Made by a program: the position numbers and the translations under genes
In this document: positions 27,318 to 35,160 of the stretch, piece after piece
Numbering within the stretch: position 1 is the first letter of the stretch
Layout: every line of letters starts with the position of its first letter
The notes under the pieces: model-generated
The model's input: only the letters and a program-made list of their open reading frames with translations
The model's database searches: none
Told to the model about the DNA's origin: nothing
Source of the DNA: a virus
Direction: 5' to 3' (one strand)
Length of the DNA stretch: 50,698 nucleotides
IMG/VR virus record: IMGVR_UViG_3300008113_005242
Span: 1 to 50,698 of that record

Positions 27318-28038
27318 AGTTGCAATATGCATCAGCGGTCAACTTCGTACTGGCATTCTTGGACACGATGTTTTTCGTAGATTTTTTGGCAGTTTAGGTA
27401 ACTATGACGTTTTCTATCATACCTGGACGTTGAAGCCGGACGATAGTTTGAAATTACAGTCCCTGTATAATCCAATAAGATTTGTTGAAGAGCCTCCTAT
27501 TGATGTAGTCGAAGTTGGTAATTTTGGCAGTATGCTTTATAGCATAATGATGGCTAATGAATTAAAGAAACAACACGAGATTGAAAATAATTTTAGATAT
27601 GATCTTGTTATTAAGACTAGATTTGATTTAATTTTTCACGAACATGCAAGATTTCCATTAACACCAGTGCTTCCAAGAACAATATATAGTGCCGGTGGCA
27701 ATGTAGGTATTAACAATACAGACTATGAGCATCATGGTATCAGCGATTTAATTTTTTGGAGTGATAGTCAAAGCATGGATATTGCATCCAACACTTTTAG
27801 ATATTACAAGTACACAGCATTATATAATGATATCTTTCTTAAAGAAGGTGTTAAGATGGATGTCAGCGACTATTATTTAAGTCCTGGCACAATGATATAT
27901 CAAAAGACAATAGAAAAAAATATTGCACATATTAGATGGGTCCAAGGCATTAATGAAATACCTTGGAGAGAAGATGTTGCGCACTTAGACCCAACACAAG
28001 ATTACGATAAAATAAGAGATAGATATGCCAAATTTTAA
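27304..28038 (+). CDS. Tandem paralogue of the preceding glycosyltransferase-like protein (244 aa), TTG start
   Basis: Shares VAICISGQLRTG, then LKKQHEIENNFRYDLVIKTRFD with its neighbour, including the acidic pair expected for donor-metal binding. There is no ATG near the conserved start. A TTG at 27304 sits 6 bases after a perfect AGGAGG (27292-27297), which makes it the best start and leaves a 14-base overlap with the upstream gene. Tandem duplication followed by divergence is likely. Donor and acceptor are unknown. Confidence 0.6.
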   Translation: MKSGKVAICISGQLRTGILGHDVFRRFFGSLGNYDVFYHTWTLKPDDSLKLQSLYNPIRFVEEPPIDVVEVGNFGSMLYSIMMANELKKQHEIENNFRYDLVIKTRFDLIFHEHARFPLTPVLPRTIYSAGGNVGINNTDYEHHGISDLIFWSDSQSMDIASNTFRYYKYTALYNDIFLKEGVKMDVSDYYLSPGTMIYQKTIEKNIAHIRWVQGINEIPWREDVAHLDPTQDYDKIRDRYAKF

Positions 28039-28843
28039 AAGATTAGTTGTCAGCGGAGATAGTTGGACTTACGGTAGTGAAATACGTGATCCTAAACTAC
28101 CAGAGAGTGTTAAAGATTGGGACGAACCAAATGATAGTTATCGCTTGCCGAAAATTTGGCCTACAAAGTTGGGCAATCATATTGGTGTGGATGATGTTGT
28201 AAATCTAAGTTACCCTGCTGCCAGCAATGATAGAATTGTTAGAAATCTTGTAGGGTGGCTTACACAAGAATACCTTGCCCCTAAACGAGATACCAGTGAA
28301 CTTTTTGTTGTTGTGGGATTTACTAGTCCTGAACGTAAAGATTTTTACTACAGAAACATTAATAACAAATTTGAACATTTTTGGTACACGTTATGGCCAA
28401 TGTGGAAGCATCGCTATCCCCAAGAGCCGTTAAATGAATTTGCTGATCTATATGCCGCATATATGTGGAATCCTGAAGAGTATGTGCATAGATATCTTCA
28501 GCAAGTATTTTATTTGCAAACATTGTTTAATAACTACGGCATTAAACACTTATTTTTCCAAGCATTTTATCAGCGTAACGATATGCACATTCGTCAGTGG
28601 ACTGACGATCCTTACAATAGACACTATCAAGGCCAGCCTGACGAGATGGTATGGAACATGATTGATTCTACTCGCTTTATGCACAAGGATGATAAAATTC
28701 ACAGTTTCCACAATTATATTGTTAATAAAGATACTAGTCCTGGACAAAAAGACAGTATTCTAAATATGCATCCTAGTGAACTAGGACATACTTGGTGGGC
28801 CGACCATATGTATGAGTACGGCAAGGAAAATAAACTATGGTAA
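28025..28843 (+). CDS. SGNH-hydrolase-like protein (272 aa)
   Basis: Block I of SGNH/GDSL hydrolases is present as VVSGDSWTYGSE (nucleophile Ser in GDSW). The block III Asn is in AASNDRIVRN. The C-terminal HPSELGHTWWADHM supplies the His of the triad, with HPS in the place of the more usual DxxH. These enzymes remove or move acyl groups on sugars and lipids. It is cytoplasmic by sequence (no signal peptide). It is the first of three consecutive genes of this type. An acetyl-transfer or de-acetylation role in the glycan pathway is plausible. Confidence 0.65.
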   Translation: MPNFKRLVVSGDSWTYGSEIRDPKLPESVKDWDEPNDSYRLPKIWPTKLGNHIGVDDVVNLSYPAASNDRIVRNLVGWLTQEYLAPKRDTSELFVVVGFTSPERKDFYYRNINNKFEHFWYTLWPMWKHRYPQEPLNEFADLYAAYMWNPEEYVHRYLQQVFYLQTLFNNYGIKHLFFQAFYQRNDMHIRQWTDDPYNRHYQGQPDEMVWNMIDSTRFMHKDDKIHSFHNYIVNKDTSPGQKDSILNMHPSELGHTWWADHMYEYGKENKLW

Positions 28844-29613
28844 CAGAAGTCGCAATCTGCGGAGATAGTTTTGCTTGTGGATCTGGTATAGATACAAAAT
28901 ATTGCTTTGAAAGAAGTTTTGGAGCATTAGTTGCCGACTCGTTGGATGCATCTTATAAGATTTATGCACGTAGTGGTTGCTGTAACTATATTATCTATTT
29001 GCAAGTTCAAAAAGTAATAGAAGATTATAAACATAAAGACAAACCTTTAGTATTAATATCAACTACTAACCATAGCAGGTTTACATTTCCGTCTGATCAT
29101 GTTACCAAGTCGTATAATAACTATACATTAGAAGATGTTGAATATGATTTGCATGAACCCTATTGTGACAGGGAAGGTTGGCACCGCAGGGATATACCTT
29201 TCAAACCTAGTAAGACACCTAAATTAATAAGTGAGACTATTAGTAATTTCCTTCATTTTGCTTCAGGGGACGGTCCTAATCTTGCATACCTATTTAAAGA
29301 TGTTGATACAAAATTTGCGGCTATAAAAACATTCTATGAAGAATTGTACGACGATTCGATTAAGCAAACAAATGATACTGGTCTTATTTTAATGATGCAC
29401 GTAATGTTAAAAGAAGCAGGATTTCCGCATGTTATAATGTCCCCAGATCAGCATCAAAATAGATTTATTGGCAAAGAAAACTTCTTACAAAATGACTGGG
29501 GAGTTTATTCTCGCAAGTATCCCGATAAAGGTAACAGCGGGCACTGTGACGAGCGAGGGCATGTCGAAGTAGCAGAAAAAATAATCCACCATATTGAAAG
29601 AATTGTATCGTGA
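28837..29613 (+). CDS. SGNH-hydrolase-like protein, divergent (258 aa)
   Basis: Starts with VAICGDSFACGSGID, a GDSF block I with the Ser nucleophile. The C-terminus has NSGHCDERGHVEVAEKI, consistent with a DxxGH block V. The middle is unlike the flanking SGNH genes and contains ISTTNHSRFTF. It overlaps the upstream gene by 7 bases and the next by 4. Likely an esterase or acyltransferase working on the same product as its neighbours; the substrate cannot be deduced. Confidence 0.6.
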   Translation: MVTEVAICGDSFACGSGIDTKYCFERSFGALVADSLDASYKIYARSGCCNYIIYLQVQKVIEDYKHKDKPLVLISTTNHSRFTFPSDHVTKSYNNYTLEDVEYDLHEPYCDREGWHRRDIPFKPSKTPKLISETISNFLHFASGDGPNLAYLFKDVDTKFAAIKTFYEELYDDSIKQTNDTGLILMMHVMLKEAGFPHVIMSPDQHQNRFIGKENFLQNDWGVYSRKYPDKGNSGHCDERGHVEVAEKIIHHIERIVS

Positions 29614-30296
29614 AATATCTATATGCTAACGGAGATAGTTGGACACACGGCGATGAGATTCCTGATCGCAGTGATATGAATTCTGCCTCAACTCGTTATT
29701 ACAATACATGGCCATGGTTCCTCAGCCAAAATTTAAACATTCCAGTATGTGTAAATGATGCACAAGGCGGCGCCAGTAATGCAAGAATATTTAGAAGGAC
29801 CAACGACTTCATTAATAATTGGATTGGCCAAGGTAAAGATTCTAAAGATCTATTCATATGCATAGGGTGGACCAGTCCTGAACGTTCAGAAGTAAGTAGC
29901 GGCCAAGGCATTTATAGTGTAACAGTACAGCATTGTCTTAAATTACATAACTTACCAGTTGATGAAAAATCTTTAAAAAAATACCACGAAGCATTTTATG
30001 AAAATTACACCGACAGTTATGGAGAACATATCACTGCAATGTATATGATTAATCTGAGAACGCTCTGTAAAGGGCTGGGAATCAAGTATTATGATTTTGT
30101 TGCAGTAGGAGAACCCCCGTATCTATGGCAAGAAATAATTAAGAAAAAGTGGAATTTAGAAATAGAAGACATGTACTTGAAATCTTCATGGTTAGAACAA
30201 GTATGGAAAAATAATTGGCCAATTTATCAGTATAAGCATCCGACTATCGAAACGCACAAAATTTGGGCAGATGAACTTGCAAAGGAAATCAAATGA
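29610..30296 (+). CDS. SGNH-hydrolase-like protein (228 aa), paralogue of the gene at 28025
   Basis: Opens with YANGDSWTHGDEIPD (block I), has GGASNARIFRRT (block III Asn) and ends with YKHPTIETHKIWADEL (His block). It shares GDSWTYG/THG, the SN-x-RI motif and an almost identical 'GWTSPER' / 'GFTSPER' phrase with the gene at 28025, so the two are paralogues separated by a more distant member. It overlaps the next gene by 4 bases. Predicted cytoplasmic ester chemistry. Confidence 0.65.
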   Translation: MKYLYANGDSWTHGDEIPDRSDMNSASTRYYNTWPWFLSQNLNIPVCVNDAQGGASNARIFRRTNDFINNWIGQGKDSKDLFICIGWTSPERSEVSSGQGIYSVTVQHCLKLHNLPVDEKSLKKYHEAFYENYTDSYGEHITAMYMINLRTLCKGLGIKYYDFVAVGEPPYLWQEIIKKKWNLEIEDMYLKSSWLEQVWKNNWPIYQYKHPTIETHKIWADELAKEIK

Positions 30297-31015
30297 ATAT
30301 CATAATGGGACTATGTGGCGATGGTAGTCGTTTTAAAAATGTGGGTGTATCGTTGCCTAAGTTTTTAATGATATATAACGGCGCTCCTATGATTTATCAT
30401 GCAGTTGAAACTATCAAGATACCGGGAAAAATACATTTTGTTGTTAGAGAAGATCAATTATTAGAAAACAAACATTTAGAAAAATTGCTTCTTGGTCTCG
30501 GAGATGAAATTATAGTTTCAAAAGGAAGAACTCGAGGTGCTGCCGAAAGTTTATTGTTGGCAAAAAACTATATCAAAGATTTAAACGCTCCCATGCTAAG
30601 TGCTAATTGTGATCAATATTTGTCATGGAATCCGTTTAATTTAACAGATCAAATGCAACGAGAACCTGATGTAAATTTTATTGTTACCTACAAAGAAACA
30701 AGTCCAAAATGTAGTTACGTTAAGGAGCAAGCCGGATTCGTAGTAGAAGTACGGGAAAAACGGGTAATTAGTAATGATGCAACAATAGGATTTTATCATT
30801 GGGCACATACTCGTGACTTTTTTCAAGACGCCGAACAAATGATAGCAGAAGATCATAAAGAAAATGGCGAGTACTATGTTGCACCTGTTTATAATTATTC
30901 TATACAACGTGGCTTAAAAGTTAAAAAATATGCCATTGATAATGCTGAGTTTTGGCCAGTAGGTACACCAGACGACTTTATGCATTTTACCGGCAACACT
31001 GCATTTTTTGATTAA
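30293..31015 (+). CDS. Sugar nucleotidyltransferase-like protein (240 aa)
   Basis: The start MNIIMGLCGDGSRFKNVG and LPKFLMIYNGAPMI match the nucleotide-binding loop and PK-x-L motif of NTP-transferase (RmlA/GlmU type) enzymes. SANCDQYLSWN near residue 102 supplies the metal-binding Asp. FWPVGTPDDF near the C-terminus is the usual family ending. Such enzymes make NDP-sugars or NDP-cyclitols from 1-phosphates. Immediately upstream of a cupin, an RLP, a kinase and a sedoheptulose-phosphate cyclase-like gene, it is the natural activating step of that cassette, though the substrate is inferred. Confidence 0.75.
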   Translation: MNIIMGLCGDGSRFKNVGVSLPKFLMIYNGAPMIYHAVETIKIPGKIHFVVREDQLLENKHLEKLLLGLGDEIIVSKGRTRGAAESLLLAKNYIKDLNAPMLSANCDQYLSWNPFNLTDQMQREPDVNFIVTYKETSPKCSYVKEQAGFVVEVREKRVISNDATIGFYHWAHTRDFFQDAEQMIAEDHKENGEYYVAPVYNYSIQRGLKVKKYAIDNAEFWPVGTPDDFMHFTGNTAFFD

Positions 31016-31016
31016 T

Positions 31017-31349
31017 ATGAAACACGCACACATTAAAGATTTTGTTAAAGGATGGTTCGTAGGAAACTTCGAACCAAGTTTGCTAAAAGCAGACTTTGAA
31101 GTAGGTGTTGCAAAACACAAAGCGGGTGAATTTCACCAAGACCATTTTCACAAGAAAGCCATTGAGATTAATGTTGTTCTAGAGGGTAGAATGACCATCA
31201 ACGGTGAAGAGTTTGGCCCTGGAGACATTTTTGTATTACACCCATATGAGGTAAGCCAAGCCGAATTTATTACTGATGTCACTGTGGTCATTGTAAGAGA
31301 TCGCAGTGATCCTTCGGACAAATATGAATTCGATATCATTGACAAGTAA
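31017..31349 (+). CDS. Single-domain cupin (110 aa)
   Basis: The cupin core is visible: HQDHFHKKAIEINVVLEG, with the metal-binding His pair and Glu of cupin motif 1 (G-x5-H-x-H-x-E pattern), then EEFGPGDIFVLHPYEV (motif 2, with His). Start chosen at the ATG at 31017 rather than a TTG at 31008. The gene lies 1 base after the nucleotidyltransferase. Small cupins of this sort often are sugar isomerases, epimerases or lyases, or bind sugars. Its last codons overlap the -35 box of the next gene's promoter. Confidence 0.75.
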   Translation: MKHAHIKDFVKGWFVGNFEPSLLKADFEVGVAKHKAGEFHQDHFHKKAIEINVVLEGRMTINGEEFGPGDIFVLHPYEVSQAEFITDVTVVIVRDRSDPSDKYEFDIIDK

Positions 31350-31367
31350 GTTTTAGGATAGTATAAT
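31339..31367 (+). promoter_or_regulatory. Consensus sigma-70 promoter for the RuBisCO-like gene
   Basis: TTGACA at 31339-31344, a 17-base spacer and TATAAT at 31362-31367: again a full consensus match. The -35 box runs into the last codons of the cupin gene. The expected transcription start falls at about the ATG at 31374, so the message would be leaderless or nearly so. No Shine-Dalgarno sequence is available at a normal distance (AGGA lies 16 bases before the ATG). Confidence 0.75.
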
Positions 31368-31373
31368 TAAAAG

Positions 31374-32485
31374 ATGAAACTCTATTATAACGAAGTGCCT
31401 TCGGGGCACTATACTGCTACATTTTATATTGAAAGTAGTACCAATCTTGCAGACGCTTGCGAGGGAGTAGCCATTGGTCAGACTATCGGCAATCCAACAG
31501 TTCGCATACCAAAATGGGAAACTGAGGACCTAGTAGAAAAATATAGTGCTAAAATTATTGGAACAAGACAAGATTTAGAAACAAAAAAAGCAGGAACAGT
31601 TGTAATTGCTTTTCCTTCAGAAAATATTAACTGGGACAAAGACGGATTCAGTCACTTGCTTTGTGTACTCCTAGGTGGACAATGTGACATAGATACTATT
31701 ACAAAATGTCATGTATTAGATATTGACGACTGCGGATTGATTCCTAAACTTGCACCTAAGTTTGGATTATCCGGTATTAGAGAATTTACAGGACAATATA
31801 ACAAGCCGTTACTAGGATGTATTCTTAAACCTAAAATTGGTTTAAATCCAACTGATTATGCAAGTATTGTTAAAGAGATGGTCGATGGTGGCGCTGATAT
31901 TATCAAGGAAGATGAAATCCTTGGAAGCCCACTATTCTGTAGTTTAGAAGACCGTCTTGAAATTGTTCGTAGTGTAATTGGCGATAAGAAAATTATATAT
32001 CTTACTGCCATTAACGGTGACGCCAACACTGTGCTTGAAAAAGCACACACAGTCAGTGCCGCAGGTATCAATGGAGTTCACGTTAATGTGTGGAGTGGAT
32101 TAGGCACGTATCGTGCAGTCCGTAAACAGAACTTGCCTGTTGCTATTCACTATCAAAAGAGTGGTGACAAAGCATTTACTCACGAGGGTAATGCTTATAG
32201 ATTTAGTTGGTAGGTGTTGATACAATTCATGCAGGCATGTGGGGCTCCTATCTAAGTGACGATCCCGTTGAACTTAAAAGACTTATGGACATGTTGACAA
32301 GTCATAATGTTGTGCCTGCACTAAGTTGCGGAATGAATGCTACGCTGATTCCTAAAGTAACAGAAAAGTTTGGTGTTGATTATCTAGCCAACGTAGGTAG
32401 TGCATGTCATAGTCATCCTGATGGTGTATATGCAGGTGTTAAAAAATTAAGAGATGCAATTGATGCAACAGGTAATCACGCTTAA
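31374..32485 (+). pseudogene. RuBisCO-like protein (form IV type), reading frame broken
   Basis: Part one (31374-32213, 279 residues) has LLGCILKPKIGL and GGADIIKEDEI. K152 and K154 match RuBisCO K175 and K177, and K178, D180 and E181 match the carbamylated Lys and two metal ligands (K201, D203, E204). The IH-x of H294 is kept (H259) but the adjacent Arg is Tyr. Part two continues in the -1 frame from about 32207: LVGVDTIHAGMWGSY (H327 equivalent kept, loop-6 Lys absent), then VVPALSCGMN and a C-terminal HPDG. Loss of loop-6 Lys and of the N-terminal Glu (E60) rules out carboxylation. RLPs act as enolases, isomerases or decarboxylases of sugar phosphates. About 7-8 residues are missing at the junction, where TTGG is shared by both flanks. 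It may be a real pseudogene or an assembly loss. Confidence 0.85.
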
Positions 32486-33428
32486 AGGCGGCAGTCTTAA
32501 TTCGACTTCATTACACATAGATGGAGATAAGAAATTTGTAAGAAAACTTATCTCCACTAGTGCTGATAGAGAATATGGATATGTACGCTGGTACAGTCAG
32601 TTAAAAAAATTACAAAGATTCAATGCACTAGTTCCAGGGTGTGTTCCCCAAGTGTATGATGCCGGTATTACAGAAGACGGAGCATACTTCGATATTGAAT
32701 ATATTGATGCAAAAGATATTAAAACATTATTTAAAGAAAATGCACTAACGCGATATCAGACAGAAAGGATGCATAAATCTTTGTGGTTTACTTTTGATAG
32801 ATTACACAGCCACAAGTACGCACCAAACGTTAGTAGTCTTAAACTTTACTTCCAGGAAGAAGTTCTGCAAAAACTCAATGATGCTAGACAGTTTCTAGAG
32901 TTTGAGCAGTTTTATAATTTAGATGTATATGTACATCAAGGCGAAACTTTTAGCGGAATTAAAAATAAAATTGAACAATTTTCTAAATTGTTTGATGAAG
33001 TAATTTCCTCCGAATGCTATGTACACGGTAATCCTACATTGGAAAATATTCTATACAATCCAGATACTGATAAAATCGTGTTCATAGATTTGTACGAAGA
33101 AGGCATAGTCGACAGTCAGTTTATGGATTACAGCCAAGTACTTCAATGTAGCAATAGTTTGTATGGTTTGCTCAATGACGGAGTTCTTAAAGTTAACGGC
33201 AATATTACAGATTTTTCTATAGATCCAGTCCCTGAAAATCTCATATATTTTAATGAGTTATTCAATGACGAATTAAAATACAGATATCCTGCTCACTATA
33301 AATTGGTAAAACTATTTGAAGCAACTCAATTTTTCCGTATGTTGCCTTTTAAATGCCATGCAGATAACATAGAAGCAGCCAAGTTTTTTTACGCCCATGC
33401 TTGCAGTCTAGTAAATAGATTACTATGA
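32463..33428 (+). CDS. Aminoglycoside-phosphotransferase/choline-kinase-like protein (321 aa)
   Basis: The C-lobe has YVHGNPTLENILYN followed by IVFIDLYEEG, matching the APH catalytic loop H-G-D-x4-N and the metal-binding Asp. The catalytic Asp is replaced by Asn (N190), while N195 and D209 are kept. The N-lobe has a plausible nucleotide-binding beta sheet and an invariant Lys (KKFVRKLIST). Start chosen at ATG 32463, overlapping the RLP frame by 23 bases; an ATG at 32454 is possible. In this cassette it would phosphorylate a sugar or cyclitol before nucleotidyl transfer. The Asp-to-Asn change may reduce or alter activity. Confidence 0.65.
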   Translation: MQQVITLKGGSLNSTSLHIDGDKKFVRKLISTSADREYGYVRWYSQLKKLQRFNALVPGCVPQVYDAGITEDGAYFDIEYIDAKDIKTLFKENALTRYQTERMHKSLWFTFDRLHSHKYAPNVSSLKLYFQEEVLQKLNDARQFLEFEQFYNLDVYVHQGETFSGIKNKIEQFSKLFDEVISSECYVHGNPTLENILYNPDTDKIVFIDLYEEGIVDSQFMDYSQVLQCSNSLYGLLNDGVLKVNGNITDFSIDPVPENLIYFNELFNDELKYRYPAHYKLVKLFEATQFFRMLPFKCHADNIEAAKFFYAHACSLVNRLL

Positions 33429-34489
33429 CATGGCGTGTAAAAACTTCTCTTCCTATAGAATTTGAAATCAACAAAGTTCCTGATGCCCTAGACTTTTGGG
33501 TAATTCCAGGTCAGCGTCGTATTGCAATCGTTGATCAAATAGTGTATAATCTATATAAGGAAAGAATTCCCAAAGGTGTAGAATTATTCATTATTGAATC
33601 TACAGAAGCCGAAAAACATTGGGCAAATGCAGAACGTGTATTGGCATTTTTTGAAGAGAAAAATGTCTTACGTAGAAGTGAACCTATTATTGCAATAGGC
33701 GGTGGTGTACTATTAGATTTAGTTGGTTTTTGTTGTAGCATTTATCGCAGAGGTATTCCGTATGTTAGAATCCCTACAACATTGTTAGCCATAGTCGACG
33801 CCAGTGTAGGTGCTAAGACTAGCATTAATCATTTTGGTCGTAGAAATCGTATTGGTAGTTTTTACCCTCCTGTGCAAACTCTTATTGATACGAGTTTTAT
33901 AAAAACACAGGACCGTAGGGAAATTTCCAACGGTATGGCAGAAATATTAAAGTTGGCAATTGTATTAGATCATCGTCTTTTTGAAATGATGGAACTGGCT
34001 CCTCATCAGTTGTTAACACAGAAATTTCAAAATCTTGCTTTAGCAGATCAAATTATTGATCGTGCAATCACTGGTATGACGCAAGAGTTAAATGATAATC
34101 TGTGGGAACGAAATTTAAAACGACCAGTAGACTTTGGACATAGTTTTAGTCCAGTAGTTGAAATGAAGAATGTGCCCAACTTATTACACGGTGAAGCAGT
34201 TATTTTGGATTGTTTGTTGAGCAGTTGCATAAGCAATCTTAGAGGATATCTGTCCAACGAAGAGTTAGAACGTATTTTTACAGTAATTAAAAATTGTGGA
34301 CTTGCTACAGAACACGAAGATTTTTATAACGTTGATTTATTATGGAGTGGTTTAAAAGACGTAATGAATCATAGAAATGATAATCAGTATTTGCCTATAC
34401 CTACTAGTATAGGACGTTGTGAAATTATCAACGATGTTACTTATAGCGAGATTCAACAAGCAACACAGAGATTAAAGAGTTTACAATGA
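33425..34489 (+). CDS. Sedoheptulose-7-phosphate cyclase-like enzyme (EEVS-like, DHQ synthase superfamily, 354 aa)
   Basis: Belongs to the 3-dehydroquinate synthase superfamily: IAIGGGVLLDLVGF, YRRGIPYVRIPTTLL, DASVGAKTSINHFG and RRNRIGSFYPP. Zinc ligands are in place (E173 in GMAEILK, H239 in DFGHSFSP, H255 in LLHGEAV). Three features separate it from true DHQ synthase and match sugar-phosphate cyclases such as 2-epi-5-epi-valiolone synthase: GGGVLLD instead of GGGVxGD, YRRG instead of YQRG, and GH-S/T-FSP-x-x-E, where Pro (P243) replaces the second catalytic His. Such enzymes make C7 cyclitols from sedoheptulose 7-phosphate. It overlaps kinase and dehydrogenase genes by 4 bases each, so they are translated together. 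The exact product cannot be read from motifs. Confidence 0.8.
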   Translation: MTWRVKTSLPIEFEINKVPDALDFWVIPGQRRIAIVDQIVYNLYKERIPKGVELFIIESTEAEKHWANAERVLAFFEEKNVLRRSEPIIAIGGGVLLDLVGFCCSIYRRGIPYVRIPTTLLAIVDASVGAKTSINHFGRRNRIGSFYPPVQTLIDTSFIKTQDRREISNGMAEILKLAIVLDHRLFEMMELAPHQLLTQKFQNLALADQIIDRAITGMTQELNDNLWERNLKRPVDFGHSFSPVVEMKNVPNLLHGEAVILDCLLSSCISNLRGYLSNEELERIFTVIKNCGLATEHEDFYNVDLLWSGLKDVMNHRNDNQYLPIPTSIGRCEIINDVTYSEIQQATQRLKSLQ

Positions 34490-35160
34490 AAACAGTAGTT
34501 ATTACAGGAACAAGTAGAGGACTAGGCCTATCCATTGCTAAGAAGTTTATCAATGCAGGATGGCATGTTATTGGGTTGGGTAGAACGGCCCCTGACAAAT
34601 TAGAAAATTATACGCATTACACAGCAGACATTGCGAATATGAGTCAAGTTTTTTCTACGTTCGATACCATACGTAAAACTAAAACTAATATTGATTTGTT
34701 AGTTAATAACAGCGCGGCATTCCATGCCGGGTCGTTTGACACACTGGAGTACATTGATATCTGCACAATAATAGATACTAATGTTAAAGGTACAATGTAT
34801 GTGACCATGGAAGCATTAAAATCCATGACCGCGGGTAGTAGAGTTATTTTTATTAATAGTGTCGCTGGCATTAGAGAAATACAAAATCAAAGTTTGTATT
34901 GTGCTAGTAAAGCCGCATTGAAAAGTTTTGCTGGCATTATTGGACAAGAACTACGCAGTAGAAAAATCAAAGTTTCTAGCATTCATCCCGGCGGCATCAA
35001 TACCACATTGTGGAATGAACAAAATCCGTATCCATGTGGTCGTGCAGAAGATGCACTAGATCCAAACATAGTTGCTGATGCAGTATTTCATATTGCAGAA
35101 GTTCCACACAATACAGAGATTAAAACAATTACAATGTTCCCAGAAGTGGAGTGGCACTAA
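34486..35160 (+). CDS. Short-chain dehydrogenase/reductase (224 aa)
   Basis: Classical SDR: TGTSRGLG at residues 7-14 binds the dinucleotide, NNSA is in the middle, and S125, Y138 and K142 (YCASK) form the catalytic set. The C-terminal substrate loop contains HPGGINTTLWNE. Length is normal for the family. It overlaps the cyclase gene by 4 bases and the next gene by 1, and would be the natural keto-reduction step after cyclisation. Cofactor preference cannot be decided, though Arg in TSRGLG slightly favours NADP. Confidence 0.85.
   Translation: MKTVVITGTSRGLGLSIAKKFINAGWHVIGLGRTAPDKLENYTHYTADIANMSQVFSTFDTIRKTKTNIDLLVNNSAAFHAGSFDTLEYIDICTIIDTNVKGTMYVTMEALKSMTAGSRVIFINSVAGIREIQNQSLYCASKAALKSFAGIIGQELRSRKIKVSSIHPGGINTTLWNEQNPYPCGRAEDALDPNIVADAVFHIAEVPHNTEIKTITMFPEVEWH

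Noticed and set aside
32190-32220. Programmed frameshift in the RLP gene
   Set aside because: No slippery heptamer followed by a strong structure is visible, and residues appear to be missing at the junction.
31374-32485. Calling this gene rbcL (carbon-fixing RuBisCO)
   Set aside because: The loop-6 Lys and the N-terminal active-site Glu are not present, so carboxylation is not expected.
33425-34489. Calling this gene aroB (3-dehydroquinate synthase)
   Set aside because: GGGVLLD, YRRG and GHSFSP in place of the DHQ synthase versions point to the sugar-phosphate cyclase branch.
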